The notes: generated by a model not told the origin, from the letters alone. Positions 9,184-26,764 are shown, counted from the first letter of the stretch. The stretch: DNA of 64,000 nucleotides from Lysobacterales bacterium (GCA_017305055.1 JAFKMZ010000013.1:1-64000), one strand, 5' to 3'. Made by a program: numbers and translations.

Positions 9184-9519
9184 TCAGACGGACTTGATCG
9201 AACCCTTGGGCAGCACTTGCTGCACCGCGCCCTTCTGCACCTTGACCTTGACGTTGGGCGCGATCTCGACGGTCAGGAAGGTCTCACCCACCTCGTCCAC
9301 GCGACCGGCGATGCCGCCACCGGTGACCACCTCGTCACCCTTGGCCAGGCCCGCCACCAGCGCGCGATGTTCCTTTTGCCGCTTCATCTGCGGGCGGATC
9401 ATCATGAAATACATCAGGCCGAACAGCACGACCATCATCAGGATCATCGACAATCCGCCGCCTTCCGCTTGCGCGGGTGCAGCCTGGGCCAGCACGGTAG
9501 TCATCGGAAGATTCATCAT
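9184..9519 (-). CDS. yajC: Sec translocon accessory protein YajC
   Basis: YajC is a small single-span inner-membrane protein that associates with SecDF and the SecYEG holo-translocon. The 111-residue product has a hydrophobic span (about residues 26-44) ending in the family motif MMIRPQMKRQKEH, then a cytoplasmic domain with LAKGDEVVTGGGIAG. In many gammaproteobacteria tgt is the gene before yajC. Here an opposite-strand M61 peptidase separates them, so yajC probably needs its own promoter. Confidence 0.95.
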   Translation of the reverse strand: MMNLPMTTVLAQAAPAQAEGGGLSMILMMVVLFGLMYFMMIRPQMKRQKEHRALVAGLAKGDEVVTGGGIAGRVDEVGETFLTVEIAPNVKVKVQKGAVQQVLPKGSIKSV

Positions 9520-9580
9520 TCATCTCGCAAGTTGTGGATTCGGCGGGTAGATGTGGCCGAATACCTGATAAAGATCGTCG

Positions 9581-9589
9581 ATTATGACA
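9581..9589 (-). promoter_or_regulatory. possible extended -10 for yajC-secD-secF
   Basis: On the minus strand TGTCATAAT (CATAAT hexamer with an upstream TG) lies about 62 bases before the yajC start. No good -35 hexamer is visible at the usual distance, so this rests on the extended -10 alone. Confidence 0.4.
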
Positions 9590-9792
9590 TGCGCGCGCAA
9601 GCCACGCACCACCCCGGATGAGCGCTGCCCGAGGGCTCCCGTTGGCGGCGGCAGCAGCAGGTGTGCGTCGCGCGTGCTTGACGGGGCGGCCATTCCCAGT
9701 CACCGCGCAACGGGCTGGACCAGCACGGCGGACGCCACCACGGGGCGGCAGGCGCAGTAGAGTACGGTGGTCCAGTCCACCAAGGCCTTCCC

Positions 9793-13905
<4,113 letters not shown>

Positions 13906-14249
13906 GACGCTTCCATGGCTGCCTGCACGAACGGCGCAACGTGGCATTATCCTGCACTTCACCGGTACAGACACAGCATGCACCGGCGAGACCCCGGCCG
14001 CGGACCCAGGCCAGCCATGCGCCGCCACCCCATGCAGGCTCTGACGCCGCCAGGGGGTACCGGCGCGATTGGCCGCGCAGTATCCTATGAGGTGCTTTTC
14101 GGTGTATCGACGCGCCAACGCAACACGTGGGCAATGGTGCCGCAGCCAGGCGCCAGCCATTATCGTCGAGCATTTGTCGAACCACCCGCTTGATGCCGGC
14201 CGCTGACTCCACTGGCCGCCAGATGGCGGTTTCCATAGGAGGCAAGGCC
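13906..14249. other. gene-free divergent spacer
   Basis: These 344 bases separate queA (minus) from the aminotransferase gene (plus). Frames run through it from both sides, but none has family-like sequence. It should hold the promoters of both genes, though I see no clear -35/-10 pair. The only firm signal is AGGAGG at the right end, the ribosome binding site of the aminotransferase. Confidence 0.6.
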
Positions 14250-15746
14250 ATGGGTGTAATCAATCAACTTCGCGAACTGCGCGAGTTCGGCGGCAAGCAA
14301 CGCACGACCGGTCTGGACGACGCCAGCATCGAACGCATGGCGGCCACCGACCCGCTGCTGCCCCAGGCGATCGACGAAGCCGTGGCCCGACACCATGCAC
14401 TGCGCGCCGACCTGGCCGACTTCCTCAAGCTGGACGAGGCCGAACAGATTGCCCGTGCGCAGGCCGGGTTCGTCAACTTCTACCCGGACGACGCCATCAA
14501 TCCCTACCTGCCGGCGGCCGCACGTGGCCCCTGGATCGTCACCTTGAAGGGCGCCGTGGTGCACGACAATGGCGGCTACGGCATGCTCGGCTTCGGACAC
14601 AATCATCCGGCGATCCTGAAGGCGATCGCGCAGCCGGAAGTCATGGCCAACGTGATGACGCCGTCGGTGTCGCAGCTGCGCTTCGCCAAGGCGATGGATC
14701 GCGAGCTTGGACGGACCCACGGCAAGAGCCCCTATGCCCGCTACCTGTGCCTGAACTCGGGTTCCGAATCGGTGTCGCTGGCCTGCCGCATCGCGGAGGT
14801 CAATGCCAAGCAGATGACGGACGCCGGTGCGCGCTATGCCGGGCGAACCATCAAGCGGCTCAACGTCAAGGGCGCCTTCCACGGGCGCACCGAGGGTCCG
14901 GCCCTGTACTCCGATTCCTCGCGCAAGGTCTACAAGCAATACCTGGCCAGCTACCAGCACGAGAACTCGGTCATCACCGTGGCGCCGTACGACGTGGCCC
15001 AGCTGCAGGCCGCGTTTGCCGACGCTGACAAGCACGGCTGGTTCATCGAGGCGATGTTCCTCGAACCGGTGATGGGCGAAGGCGACCCAGGGCGTGCGGT
15101 GACGGTTGAGTTCTACAAGGCGGCGCGGGAACTGACCAAGGCCCACGGCACGCTGTTCCTGGTCGATTCCATCCAGGCAGGTTTGCGGGCGCACGGCGTG
15201 CTCTCGATAACCGACTATCCGGGGTTCGAGAAACTTCCGGCGCCGGACATGGAGACCTTCTCCAAGGCGCTCAACGCCGGACAGTACCCGCTTTCGGTCC
15301 TCGCCGTCAGCGCGACAACCGCCGAGCTCTACCGCAAGGGCATCTACGGCAACACCATGACCGGCAATCCTCGCGCCCTGGACGTCGCTGTGACCACACT
15401 GGGCCTGCTGAACGACGACGTGCGCCGCAACATCCGCGAGCGCGGCGAGGAATTCGTGGAAAAGCTCAACGCCCTCAAGGACGAGCTTGGCGGCCTGATC
15501 ACGAAGGTGCAGGGCACCGGGCTGCTGTTCTCCTGCGAACTGGCACCCGAGTTCAAGTGCGTCGGTATCGGATCCACCGAGGAATACCTGCGCGAGCGTG
15601 GCATCGGGGTCATCCATGGCGGCGTCAACTCGCTGCGCTTCACGCCGCACTTCAACATCACCAGCACCGAAGTGGACCTGATCGTGGCCCACGTCCGCAC
15701 GGCGCTGCGTGAGGGGCCACGGGTGGCGAAAGCCAAGGCCGCGTAA
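14250..15746 (+). CDS. class III pyridoxal-phosphate aminotransferase
   Basis: This 498-residue enzyme belongs to the class III (omega) aminotransferase fold. The cofactor-binding features are LNSGSESVSLACR, FLVDSIQAG and the probable Schiff-base lysine in ETFSKALNAGQ. The start at 14250 is preceded by AGGAGG with seven bases of spacing. An N-terminal region of about 80 residues precedes the usual fold. The substrate (ornithine, lysine or an omega-amino acid) cannot be told from sequence, and no pathway partner lies next to it. An 11-base-pair hairpin follows 28 bases after the stop. Confidence 0.85.
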   Translation: MGVINQLRELREFGGKQRTTGLDDASIERMAATDPLLPQAIDEAVARHHALRADLADFLKLDEAEQIARAQAGFVNFYPDDAINPYLPAAARGPWIVTLKGAVVHDNGGYGMLGFGHNHPAILKAIAQPEVMANVMTPSVSQLRFAKAMDRELGRTHGKSPYARYLCLNSGSESVSLACRIAEVNAKQMTDAGARYAGRTIKRLNVKGAFHGRTEGPALYSDSSRKVYKQYLASYQHENSVITVAPYDVAQLQAAFADADKHGWFIEAMFLEPVMGEGDPGRAVTVEFYKAARELTKAHGTLFLVDSIQAGLRAHGVLSITDYPGFEKLPAPDMETFSKALNAGQYPLSVLAVSATTAELYRKGIYGNTMTGNPRALDVAVTTLGLLNDDVRRNIRERGEEFVEKLNALKDELGGLITKVQGTGLLFSCELAPEFKCVGIGSTEEYLRERGIGVIHGGVNSLRFTPHFNITSTEVDLIVAHVRTALREGPRVAKAKAA

Positions 15747-15773
15747 CCCCGGGTCGGCAGCGACAACCCACAC

Positions 15774-15800
15774 GCGTGCGCAGTCAAGTACTGCGCACGC
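15774..15800 (+). terminator. strong hairpin after the aminotransferase gene
   Basis: GCGTGCGCAGT and ACTGCGCACGC form a perfect 11-base-pair stem with a five-base loop. No T tract follows on either strand, so it is not a classical intrinsic terminator. It may protect the 3' end or slow RNA polymerase. Confidence 0.45.
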
Positions 15801-15887
15801 ATCGGCCCCCGCCCACTGCGGCACGCCAGAGGCCATGCCTAGACTGCTCGCGCCGGCACCCGCCGGAATCCCCGCGAGGTCACTCCC

Positions 15888-16202
15888 ATGTCTACGCCAC
15901 TCACCGTGCTCGCTGCCGGTACCCTTGCCGTCGCCTTCGCCCTGACGGCGACACCGCAGATTGCCATTGGCGCCCAATCCAGCAAGGCGCCCGCCACCGC
16001 CGCCGCGCCGGCAAAACAGCGCACTCCGCAACAGCAGCGCATGGCCGATTGCAGTCACCAGGCCAAGGTCGACAACAAGAAGGGCGCCGAGCGCAAGGCC
16101 TTCATGAGCTCGTGCCTGAAAGGCGAGAAGGCCGCCCAGACGGCCAAGACGACGCCTGCTGCCAAGCCCAAGGTCAAGGCCCCGGCAAACGACTCGAAGT
16201 AA
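15888..16202 (+). CDS. small exported PsiF-repeat protein
   Basis: This 104-residue protein has a signal peptide (about residues 1-29) and one PsiF-type repeat near residues 44-80. The repeat pattern is R-x-Q-Q-R-M-x-x-C, then KGAERKAFMSSCLKG, with two cysteines (C55 and C76) that could form a disulfide. The tail is Lys/Ala/Pro-rich. PsiF is phosphate-starvation induced in E. coli; the molecular function is unknown. No Pho box is evident. It stands alone between the aminotransferase gene and the convergent pip-like gene. Confidence 0.8.
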   Translation: MSTPLTVLAAGTLAVAFALTATPQIAIGAQSSKAPATAAAPAKQRTPQQQRMADCSHQAKVDNKKGAERKAFMSSCLKGEKAAQTAKTTPAAKPKVKAPANDSK

Positions 16203-16299
16203 GCTCCGGACCGCACCGGCGGTCACTGTCCCGCGTGTTCCGGGCACCACGGCATGGTGGCCACCTGCTCATCGGTGGCCGCCCTGATTCACTGCATCA

Positions 16300-18787
<2,488 letters not shown>

Positions 18788-18882
18788 GGGTCATCCGCCA
18801 ACAAAACCGATTCCCGGCCCGTGGGTGCGGACGGATTCCCGGCGCAATGCCACCATCGGCGGCGGACGTCTGCAGACGGGGG

Positions 18883-18898
18883 GGCGCCTTGCGGCGCC
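18883..18898 (-). terminator. short GC hairpin downstream of tRNA-Pro
   Basis: GGCGCC-TTGC-GGCGCC forms a six-base-pair stem eight bases past the tRNA 3' end in its direction of transcription. There is no T tract. It could aid termination or 3' processing. Confidence 0.35.
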
Positions 18899-18905
18899 TG
18901 AAGAT

Positions 18906-18982
18906 TGGTCGGGGTGGCGAGATTCGAACTCGCGACCACTACACCCCCAGCGTAGTGCGCTACCAGACTGCGCTACACCCCG
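18906..18982 (-). tRNA. tRNA-Pro (anticodon GGG)
   Basis: A 77-base cloverleaf is readable on the minus strand. The acceptor stem pairs CGGGGTG with CACCCCG, and the CCA end is encoded. The D-arm contains GCGCAGTCTGGTAGCGC and the T-arm GTTCGAATC. The anticodon stem CTACG/TGTAG frames the loop CTGGGGG, giving anticodon GGG, which reads CCC and CCU. Confidence 0.95.
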
Positions 18983-19034
18983 ACAAAAACAGGTGAATGT
19001 TACCAGCTTGCGTGGCCGGCATGGGACCGGCGCG

Positions 19035-19391
19035 TCAGTGTTTCAGCAAGCCGAGTATTTCTTCCAGCTCCATGCGCACCTGGCACAGGATCTGGTGCGA
19101 CATACTTGCCTCCGCCCGGGCCTGCGGCCCTTCCAGACGGGCCCGCGCGCCGGTGATGGTGAAGCCTTCCTCGTAAAGCAGCGCGCGGATCTGCCGGATC
19201 ATCAGCACATCGTGGCGCTGGTAGTAGCGGCGGTTGCCGCGGCGCTTGACCGGATTGAGCGCGGGGAATTCCTGCTCCCAGTAGCGCAGCACGTGCGGCT
19301 TCACCGCGCACAGCTCACCGACCTCGCCGATCGTGAAGTAGCGCTTGGCCGGAATCACCGGCAGCTCGGTATTATTCCCCTGGTCCAGCAT
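19035..19391 (-). CDS. MerR-family transcriptional regulator
   Basis: This 118-residue protein has a MerR-type winged helix: [11 protein letters not shown] (residues 18-28), LRYWEQEFP (35-43) and the wing [11 protein letters not shown] short helical C-terminal tail follows, without recognisable metal-binding cysteines. It overlaps the ihfA 3' end by 20 bases. Its place after pheT-ihfA is conserved in many gammaproteobacteria. The target genes are unknown. Confidence 0.92.
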   Translation of the reverse strand: MLDQGNNTELPVIPAKRYFTIGEVGELCAVKPHVLRYWEQEFPALNPVKRRGNRRYYQRHDVLMIRQIRALLYEEGFTITGARARLEGPQARAEASMSHQILCQVRMELEEILGLLKH

Positions 19392-19671
19392 ACCCTTCGA
19401 CTCTCATCTTGAGTTTCTGCCCCGGGCGGAAGGTGACCACGCGTCGGGCAGAAATCGGAATCTCCTCACCGGTCTTCGGGTTGCGTCCGGGCCGTTGGCT
19501 CTTCATGCGCAGGTCGAAATTGCCGAAGCCGGAGAGCTTCACCTGCTCGCCTTTTTCCAGCGCTTCGCGGATGACCTCGAAATAGGCGTCCACGAATTCC
19601 TTGGCTTCGCGCTTGTTGAGGCCCACCTCGAAAAACAGTCGCTCGGCCATTTCGGCCTTGGTCAGCGCCAT
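19372..19671 (-). CDS. ihfA: integration host factor subunit alpha
   Basis: IhfA forms the IHF heterodimer with IhfB, a DNA-bending protein used in transcription, replication and recombination. The 99-residue product begins [10 protein letters not shown] and has GFGNFDLR and the beta-arm [12 protein letters not shown], whose proline intercalates into DNA. The start at 19671 fits the family length and follows the pheT stop by one base. The pheS-pheT-ihfA order is the classical arrangement. Confidence 0.97.
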   Translation of the reverse strand: MALTKAEMAERLFFEVGLNKREAKEFVDAYFEVIREALEKGEQVKLSGFGNFDLRMKSQRPGRNPKTGEEIPISARRVVTFRPGQKLKMRVEGYAGPGE

Positions 19672-19672
19672 G

Positions 19673-22051
19673 TCATCCCCGCAACTTTGCCTTGCATGCC
19701 TGCTCCAACGCAGCGACTGCTTCGCGCACGCAGCGATCTGCGTCGTCATCGGTAAGCGTGCGTGAAGCGTCCTGCAAAATCAAGCCCACGGCAAGGCTCT
19801 TGCGCCCGGCTTCGAGACCTGGACCACGGTACTGGTCGAACAGGCGCAGGGCAAAAAGGCGAGGTCCGAGGGTGGCGCGCAAGACCTGCTCCACCTGCGC
19901 CCAGGCCGTGTCCTCGGGCAGGTCCAGGGCCAGGTCGCGCCGTACCGAGGGGAAGCGTGCCACGGCATGCGCACGCGGCAGCTCGCGTTCCAGGAGCGGC
20001 TGCAGGGCCAACTCGAGCAATTGGATGTCGTCGCCCAGCCCCAGCGCATGCGCCAGGCGGGGGTGGATGCTGCCGAGGAACCCCACAGGCCGATCCTCGC
20101 GCAGCACCCGCGCACCACGCCCCGGATGCACCCACGGGGGCAGATCGCGGCGATCGAAACTCCACTCGGCGGCAGCCCCACCCGCCGCGATCAGCGCCTC
20201 GAGATCGCCCTTGAGGTCGTGGAAATCCACCACCCGCGGACGCTCGCCCCATTGTTCGGCATGTGCGCCACCGCACACGGCCATGGCCAGCACTGGTGTT
20301 TCCAGCGGTGGCGAGCCTTCGGCAAACACCCTGCCCAGCTCGAACAGCCGTATCCGATCCTGCTGCCGTGCCCGATTGTAGGCAAGCACCTGGACCAGGC
20401 CCGGCAACAGCGAGGGGCGCATCAGCGCCAGGTCGGCCGACAACGGATTGGCCAGGCGCACCGGCTCCCCGCCGAAACCCCATGGCGCCAACCGATCCGC
20501 GCCCAGGAACGCCAGGTTCACCGCCTCGTAGTAGCCGCGCGCGACCAGTTGCTGGCGCAGCTCCATGGCCGACTGCCGCGTCTCCGGTTCGATCGCCAGG
20601 CGCAGCGAACCGGACGGCGCATGCGTAGGGATCTTGTCGTAGCCGTGGATGCGGGCCACTTCCTCGATCAAGTCCTCCTCGATGGCGATATCGAAGCGCC
20701 GGCTCGGCGGGGTGACCAGCCAGCCATCGGCAGTCGCCTCGACACGCATGTCCAGCGCGACGAACAGCCGCTGCACTTCGTCGTCAAGCACCTCGATGCC
20801 GAGCACGCGCGCCAGGCGTGCCCGCCGCAGCAGCACGGCCTCCGGCCGCGGCAAGTATGCCGGCGCCTCCGTCACAACCAGGGGGCCGGCGCGACCGCCG
20901 ACGATGGCCAGCAGCAGCTCGCTCGCCCGCTCGAGCGCGCGACGCGGCAGCTCAGGGTCGACTCCACGCTCGAAGCGGTGCGAGGCCTCGGTATGCAGGC
21001 CCAGCTTGCGGGCCCGGCCCATGATGGCCTGCGGCGCGAAATGCGCAGACTCCAGGAAGATGTCGCGCGTCTGCGCGGTGACACGCGAGGCGTGGCCGCC
21101 CATGATGCCGGCCACAGCCAACGCCTGTTCCTGGTCCGCCACCAGCAGCACGTCGTCGTCCAGGCTGACGGTGTGGCCGTCGAGCAACAGCAGCGACTCA
21201 CCGGAGCGCGCCTGCCGCAGCACGATGTCGCCGTGCAGGGCGTCGTTGTCGAACGCATGCATCGGCTGGCCCAGCTCCAGCATCACATAGTTGGTCGCGT
21301 CGACCACGGGATTGATCGGGCGCACCCCGCCGCGGCGCAGGCGCTCGGCCAGCCACAGCGGCGTGCGCGCCGCCATGTCGATACCCTCGAGCACGCGACC
21401 GAGGTAGCGCGGCGCGGCGCTCTCCGCCTCCAGCCGCACGCCGCGCCGGACCTCGCTGGTCACGGCGACCGCAGCCTGCGCCGGCAAGGCCACGTGGCTG
21501 CCCATCAGCGCGGCAACGTCATAGGCCACGCCGTAGAGGCTGAGGCAATCGGCGCGGTTGGGGGTCAGGCTGAGCTCGATGCTGGCATCCGGCAGGCCAA
21601 GGTATTCGGACAACGGCTGGCCAACCGGCGCATCGTCCGGCAACTCGAGCAGGCCGGAAGCATCGTCGTCCAGGCCCAGCTCCTTCGCCGAGCACAGCAT
21701 GCCGAACGATTCCACGCCGCGTAGGCTGGCTTTGCCGATCACGCCGATCCCCGGCAGCTCGGCTCCCACCAGGGCCAACGGCACCTTGATGCCGGCGCGC
21801 GCGTTCGGCGCGCCGCAGACGATCTGCAGCGGAGCGTCGGCGCCGGCATCGACGCGGCACACGCGCAGGCGGTCCGCGGCAGGGTGCGGGGCAGCCTCGA
21901 GGATCCCGGCCACGACCACGCCGCGCAGGCCCTCGCCAAGCACCTGCACCCCCTCCACTTCCAGGCCGGCCATGGTCAGCGCGCGCACCAGTGCATCGCG
22001 GTCGACATCCACGGCCACCACCTGGCGCAACCAGTTCTCGGAGAATTTCAT
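19673..22051 (-). CDS. pheT: phenylalanine--tRNA ligase beta subunit
   Basis: PheT is the beta chain of the alpha2-beta2 cytoplasmic PheRS. The 792-residue product has an N-terminal tRNA-binding domain ([20 protein letters not shown], near residues 46-65) and the B3/B4 editing region. The B5 and catalytic-like domains follow ([18 protein letters not shown]). A C-terminal anticodon-binding domain ends with [19 protein letters not shown] repeat-filled spacer of about 106 bases separates it from pheS, which is unusually long for this pair. Confidence 0.97.
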   Translation of the reverse strand: MKFSENWLRQVVAVDVDRDALVRALTMAGLEVEGVQVLGEGLRGVVVAGILEAAPHPAADRLRVCRVDAGADAPLQIVCGAPNARAGIKVPLALVGAELPGIGVIGKASLRGVESFGMLCSAKELGLDDDASGLLELPDDAPVGQPLSEYLGLPDASIELSLTPNRADCLSLYGVAYDVAALMGSHVALPAQAAVAVTSEVRRGVRLEAESAAPRYLGRVLEGIDMAARTPLWLAERLRRGGVRPINPVVDATNYVMLELGQPMHAFDNDALHGDIVLRQARSGESLLLLDGHTVSLDDDVLLVADQEQALAVAGIMGGHASRVTAQTRDIFLESAHFAPQAIMGRARKLGLHTEASHRFERGVDPELPRRALERASELLLAIVGGRAGPLVVTEAPAYLPRPEAVLLRRARLARVLGIEVLDDEVQRLFVALDMRVEATADGWLVTPPSRRFDIAIEEDLIEEVARIHGYDKIPTHAPSGSLRLAIEPETRQSAMELRQQLVARGYYEAVNLAFLGADRLAPWGFGGEPVRLANPLSADLALMRPSLLPGLVQVLAYNRARQQDRIRLFELGRVFAEGSPPLETPVLAMAVCGGAHAEQWGERPRVVDFHDLKGDLEALIAAGGAAAEWSFDRRDLPPWVHPGRGARVLREDRPVGFLGSIHPRLAHALGLGDDIQLLELALQPLLERELPRAHAVARFPSVRRDLALDLPEDTAWAQVEQVLRATLGPRLFALRLFDQYRGPGLEAGRKSLAVGLILQDASRTLTDDDADRCVREAVAALEQACKAKLRG

Positions 22052-22057
22052 ATGCGA

Positions 22058-22157
22058 ATCCGGGAATGGGGAATCAGGGGACGGAATTCGTGGGGAGAAA
22101 AAACCGCCGCGATGCAGCCGCTTTCCCTATTCCCGATTCCCCACTCTCGATTCCCGA
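22058..22157. repeat. GGGAATC-type inverted repeat between pheS and pheT
   Basis: The spacer begins with GGGAATGGGGAATC (near 22063) on the plus strand and ends with the complementary ATTCCCGATTCCCC and GATTCCCGATC units (near 22131-22158). The middle has AGAAAAAACCGCCGCGATGC. The ends can pair into a long imperfect hairpin. The element is the same type as the one in the sufB-sufC spacer. Confidence 0.7.
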
Positions 22158-23655
<1,498 letters not shown>

Positions 23656-23673
23656 GATCTGTCCTCCTGTCCG

Positions 23674-23868
23674 TCAGTACGGCAACATGCGCGCGACAGC
23701 TGGCGTGTCGCAGGCTTTGAGGCGATTCTTGGCGCGCAGACCACGCTTCAGCTTGGTCGTCTTCTTGGTCAGGATATGTGACCGGAACGCGTGCCCGCAC
23801 TTGATTTTGCCCGACGCGGTCTTGCGAAAACGCTTCGCCGCCGCCCGGTTGGTCTTGATCTTCGGCAT
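23674..23868 (-). CDS. rpmI: 50S ribosomal protein L35
   Basis: L35 is a small 50S subunit protein. The 64-residue product begins [14 protein letters not shown] and has the basic composition and length of the family. The 244-base spacer to infC is long for this operon. It contains a TACAAT hexamer and GC-rich stems, so a promoter or an L20-binding control structure may lie there. Confidence 0.97.
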   Translation of the reverse strand: MPKIKTNRAAAKRFRKTASGKIKCGHAFRSHILTKKTTKLKRGLRAKNRLKACDTPAVARMLPY

Positions 23869-23986
23869 GACTGTGATCCTTGGGTACGATGCTTGACTGA
23901 TCTGGCGGCGGTCCCGCCCGCGGGTGACCGCACTTTCCGTCCTGCCATGATCGGCGCACGGCCCTTCCACGCGGGCCGAGCCGGTT

Positions 23987-23992
23987 ATTGTA
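23987..23992 (-). promoter_or_regulatory. possible -10 element upstream of rpmI
   Basis: On the minus strand TACAAT lies about 120 bases before rpmI in the long infC-rpmI spacer. The region at -35 is poor (TGGTAT at 17-base spacing). Support comes from the hexamer and the unusual spacer length only. Confidence 0.3.
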
Positions 23993-24112
23993 GGCGAACG
24001 ACGGCTGCGATACCAGCCTCGGCCGCACCGGGCTGGCGACACGCGGACGCTCTGCGGCCGAGACCGGATCGATCCAGTGGATACGCGACGAGACGACCGA
24101 CGAAGGTCCCCG

Positions 24113-24637
24113 TTACTTGCGCTTGGGCCCGATCATCATGGTCATCTGCCGGCCTTCCAGACGCGGGAACGACTCGACCTGGCCGGCCTCGCCGACGTCG
24201 GTCTGGATCCGCTTGGCCAGGTTGTGGCCCAAATCCTGGTGCGACATCTCACGGCCGCGAAAGCGGATGGTGACCTTGACCTTGTCTCCTTCTTCCAGGA
24301 ACCGCAGCATGTTGCGCAGCTTGATCTGGTAGTCACCCACGTCCGTGACCGGACGGAACTTGACTTCCTTGATCTCGACCTGCTTCTGCTTCTTCTTGGC
24401 CGCCTGGACCTTCTTCTGGGCCTCGAACTTGAACTTGCCGTAATCCATGATGCGGCAGACCGGCGGATCGCCGTTGGGCTGGATCTCGACGAGATCCATG
24501 CCGGCTTCCTGCGCGAGCGCCAATGCGTCGTCGCGGGAAAGTATGCCGAGCTGTTCGGCATCCTGGCCAATCACACGAACCCGCGGAACACGGATTTCCT
24601 GATTGCGACGATTGCCTTTGTTGTCAGTGGTTGCGAT
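24113..24637 (-). CDS. infC: translation initiation factor IF-3, non-canonical AUC start
   Basis: IF-3 keeps 30S subunits free and checks the start codon. The conserved N-terminus ([16 protein letters not shown]) lies upstream of the first in-frame GTG (24574). Between that GTG and the upstream in-frame stop there is no ATG, GTG or TTG. The codon ATC at 24637-24635 follows GGAGG with eight bases of spacing and gives a 174-residue protein of normal length. IF-3 discriminates against such starts; in E. coli infC uses AUU and is autoregulated this way. The later [12 protein letters not shown] and [11 protein letters not shown] stretches confirm the family. Confidence 0.93.
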   Translation of the reverse strand: MATTDNKGNRRNQEIRVPRVRVIGQDAEQLGILSRDDALALAQEAGMDLVEIQPNGDPPVCRIMDYGKFKFEAQKKVQAAKKKQKQVEIKEVKFRPVTDVGDYQIKLRNMLRFLEEGDKVKVTIRFRGREMSHQDLGHNLAKRIQTDVGEAGQVESFPRLEGRQMTMMIGPKRK

Positions 24638-24680
24638 ACCACGATCCTCCAGAATGGTGATGAATCAAGCCGCCAGGCAG

Positions 24681-26582
24681 TCAATGCCGGGTTTCGGTAC
24701 CCATGCGTTCGATGAAGCCGTCCACGTTCATGTTGCCAAGATCCTCGCCGGTTCGCGTGCGCACGGCCACGGTACCGGTCTCCTTCTCACGATCCCCCAC
24801 GACAATCAGGTACGGCACTTTCTGCATCGCGTGCTCGCGGATTTTATAGCCGACTTTTTCATTGCGCAAATCAACCTGGGCCCTGAAACCACGGTCCACA
24901 AGGGTTTGCGCCACCTGCCCAGCATACGCGGCATGGGCGTCGGTGATGTTCAGCACCACCACCTGCACCGGTGCCAGCCAGGTCGGCAAGGCCCCCGCAT
25001 AATGCTCAAGCAGGATGCCGATGAAGCGCTCCATCGAGCCCACGATGGCCCGGTGCAGCATGACCGGGTGCTGCTTTTGCGAATTTTCGTCGACATATTC
25101 GGCGCCAAGGCGCTCGGGCATCATGAAGTCCACCTGCATCGTGCCGACCTGCCAGTCGCGACCAATGGAGTCGCGCATGTGGTATTCGATCTTTGGGCCG
25201 TAGAACGCGCCTTCGCCGGGAAGCTCCGTCCACTGTACGCCGGCCCTCGACAGCGCCGCGCGCAGCGCCGCCTCGGCCCGGTCCCAGACGTCGTCGCCAC
25301 CGATGCGCTTGTCCGGGCGCAAGGCCAGGGCCACCTCGATCTTGTCGAAACCGAAATCGGCGTACACCTGCATGGCCTGGGCGTGGAACGCGGTGACCTC
25401 CGATTCAATCTGCCCGGGCGTGCAGAAGATGTGACCGTCGTCCTGGGTGAAGGCGCGCACGCGCATGATGCCGTGCAGCGCGCCGGACGGCTCGTTGCGC
25501 GTGCATGAGCCGAACTCGGCGATGCGTATCGGCAACTCGCGGTAGCTGTGCAGCCCCTGGTTGTAGACGAGCACATGCCCAGGGCAGTTCATGGGCTTGA
25601 CCGCGAACGTGCGCTTCTCCGATTCGGTGAAGAACATGTTTTCCTTGTAGTTGTCCCAGTGCCCGGATTTTTTCCACAGCGACACATCCAGGATCTGCGG
25701 GCAGCGCACTTCCTGATAGCCACTCTTCTGGTACACCCCGCGCATGTACTGCTCGAGCTGCTGCCAGATGGCCCAGCCGTTCGCGTGCCAGAACACCATG
25801 CCCGGGCTTTCTTCCTGCTGGTGGAACAGGTCGAGCTGCTTGCCAATCTTGCGGTGGTCGCGCTTCTCGGCCTCCTCCAGCTGGTACAGATAGGCCTTGA
25901 GGTCCTTGTCGTTGAGCCAGGCCGTGCCGTAGATGCGGGTCAGCATGGCGTTGCTGGAATCGCCGCGCCAGTAGGCGCCAGCCACCTTCATCAGCTTGAA
26001 CGAATGGAGCTTGCCGGTGTTCGGCACATGCGGGCCACGGCACAGGTCGGTGAACTCGCCCTGCGTGTACAACGAGAGCTCTTCATTGGCCGGAATCCCC
26101 TCGATGATTTCGGCCTTGTACTCCTCGCCCAGGCCACGGAAGAACGCCACCGCCGCGTCGCGCGACTTCACGCTGCGCGTCACCGGCAGTCGCTCATCGA
26201 CGATCCTGTGCATCTCCGCCTCGATCTTCGGCAGGTCCTCCGGCGTGAACGGGCGCTCGTAGGCGAAGTCGTAGTAGAAGCCGTTGTCGATCACCGGACC
26301 GATCGTGACCTGCGCGCCCGGGAACAGCCGCTGCACCGCCTGCCCCATCAGGTGCGCCGTGGAATGACGCAGGATCTCCAGCGCCTCGGGGCTTTTCTCG
26401 GTGATGATCTGCACGCTGGCGTCGTGCCCGATCGGGAAGCCGGCATCGACCAGCTGACCATCGACCTTGCCGGCGAGCGTCGCCTTGGCCAGGCCGGCGC
26501 CAATGGAGGCGGCCACTTCCTGGACGGTGACGGGATGGTCGAACGGCCTCTTGCTGCCGTCGGGTAGCGTGATCTCGATCAT
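24681..26582 (-). CDS. thrS: threonine--tRNA ligase
   Basis: ThrRS charges tRNA-Thr and edits mischarged Ser. The 633-residue product has an N-terminal TGS domain (residues 1-60), the editing domain with HSTAHLMGQ, and a class II core. The zinc-site cysteine is in [11 protein letters not shown], and the [17 protein letters not shown] segment follows. The anticodon-binding domain is C-terminal. infC follows 43 bases later. Upstream are a consensus-like promoter, a short Thr-containing ORF and an intrinsic terminator, suggesting attenuation. Confidence 0.97.
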   Translation of the reverse strand: MIEITLPDGSKRPFDHPVTVQEVAASIGAGLAKATLAGKVDGQLVDAGFPIGHDASVQIITEKSPEALEILRHSTAHLMGQAVQRLFPGAQVTIGPVIDNGFYYDFAYERPFTPEDLPKIEAEMHRIVDERLPVTRSVKSRDAAVAFFRGLGEEYKAEIIEGIPANEELSLYTQGEFTDLCRGPHVPNTGKLHSFKLMKVAGAYWRGDSSNAMLTRIYGTAWLNDKDLKAYLYQLEEAEKRDHRKIGKQLDLFHQQEESPGMVFWHANGWAIWQQLEQYMRGVYQKSGYQEVRCPQILDVSLWKKSGHWDNYKENMFFTESEKRTFAVKPMNCPGHVLVYNQGLHSYRELPIRIAEFGSCTRNEPSGALHGIMRVRAFTQDDGHIFCTPGQIESEVTAFHAQAMQVYADFGFDKIEVALALRPDKRIGGDDVWDRAEAALRAALSRAGVQWTELPGEGAFYGPKIEYHMRDSIGRDWQVGTMQVDFMMPERLGAEYVDENSQKQHPVMLHRAIVGSMERFIGILLEHYAGALPTWLAPVQVVVLNITDAHAAYAGQVAQTLVDRGFRAQVDLRNEKVGYKIREHAMQKVPYLIVVGDREKETGTVAVRTRTGEDLGNMNVDGFIERMGTETRH

Positions 26583-26602
26583 GATGACTTTCTCAGGAAA
26601 AC

Positions 26603-26628
26603 AAAAAAGGGCGTGACGCCCTCTTTTT
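26603..26628 (-). terminator. intrinsic terminator in the thrS leader
   Basis: On the minus strand GGGCG-TCA-CGCCC is flanked by an A-rich 5' side and followed by TTTTTTGTTTT, a textbook intrinsic terminator. It ends about 20 bases before the thrS ATG, so no promoter fits after it and transcription of thrS must read through it. An ACGCC segment about 20 bases upstream could pair with GGCGT of its 5' arm as an antiterminator. Confidence 0.75.
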
Positions 26629-26651
26629 GACGAACGCAGGCGTGATGGTGG

Positions 26652-26678
26652 TCAGTGGTGCAGGTGGGTTGTTGCCAT
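26652..26678 (-). CDS. candidate thrS leader peptide (8 codons)
   Basis: ATG-GCA-ACA-ACC-CAC-CTG-CAC-CAC-TGA encodes MATTHLHH with two adjacent Thr codons. It lies between the candidate thrS promoter and the leader terminator, with its stop about 24 bases from the terminator. No strong Shine-Dalgarno precedes it, and three His codons sit beside the two Thr codons, so translation and the sensed amino acid are uncertain. Confidence 0.4.
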   Translation of the reverse strand: MATTHLHH

Positions 26679-26735
26679 GTCGCACGCTGGGCCGGCGCGG
26701 GGCGCGGGCCACCTTTGTCCAATGCGGGAGAGAAG

Positions 26736-26764
26736 ACGCTAGTTTAGCCCGAAAGGTGTGTCAA
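26736..26764 (-). promoter_or_regulatory. candidate thrS promoter
   Basis: On the minus strand a perfect TTGACA (26764-26759) is followed after 17 bases by TAGCGT (26741-26736). Transcription would start near 26729, giving a leader of about 147 bases before thrS. It lies downstream of the hemJ-like gene, so thrS can be expressed independently. Confidence 0.6.

Noticed and set aside
18909..18990. A cysteine or other tRNA instead of proline
   Set aside because: The loop CTGGGGG between paired CTACG and TGTAG arms places GGG at the anticodon, and the C1 start of the acceptor stem is typical of tRNA-Pro.
26583..26764. T-box riboswitch upstream of thrS
   Set aside because: No T-box consensus (TGGN-type antiterminator bulge) or specifier loop is seen, and T-boxes are not expected in this group. 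Promoter, short ORF and terminator fit attenuation better.
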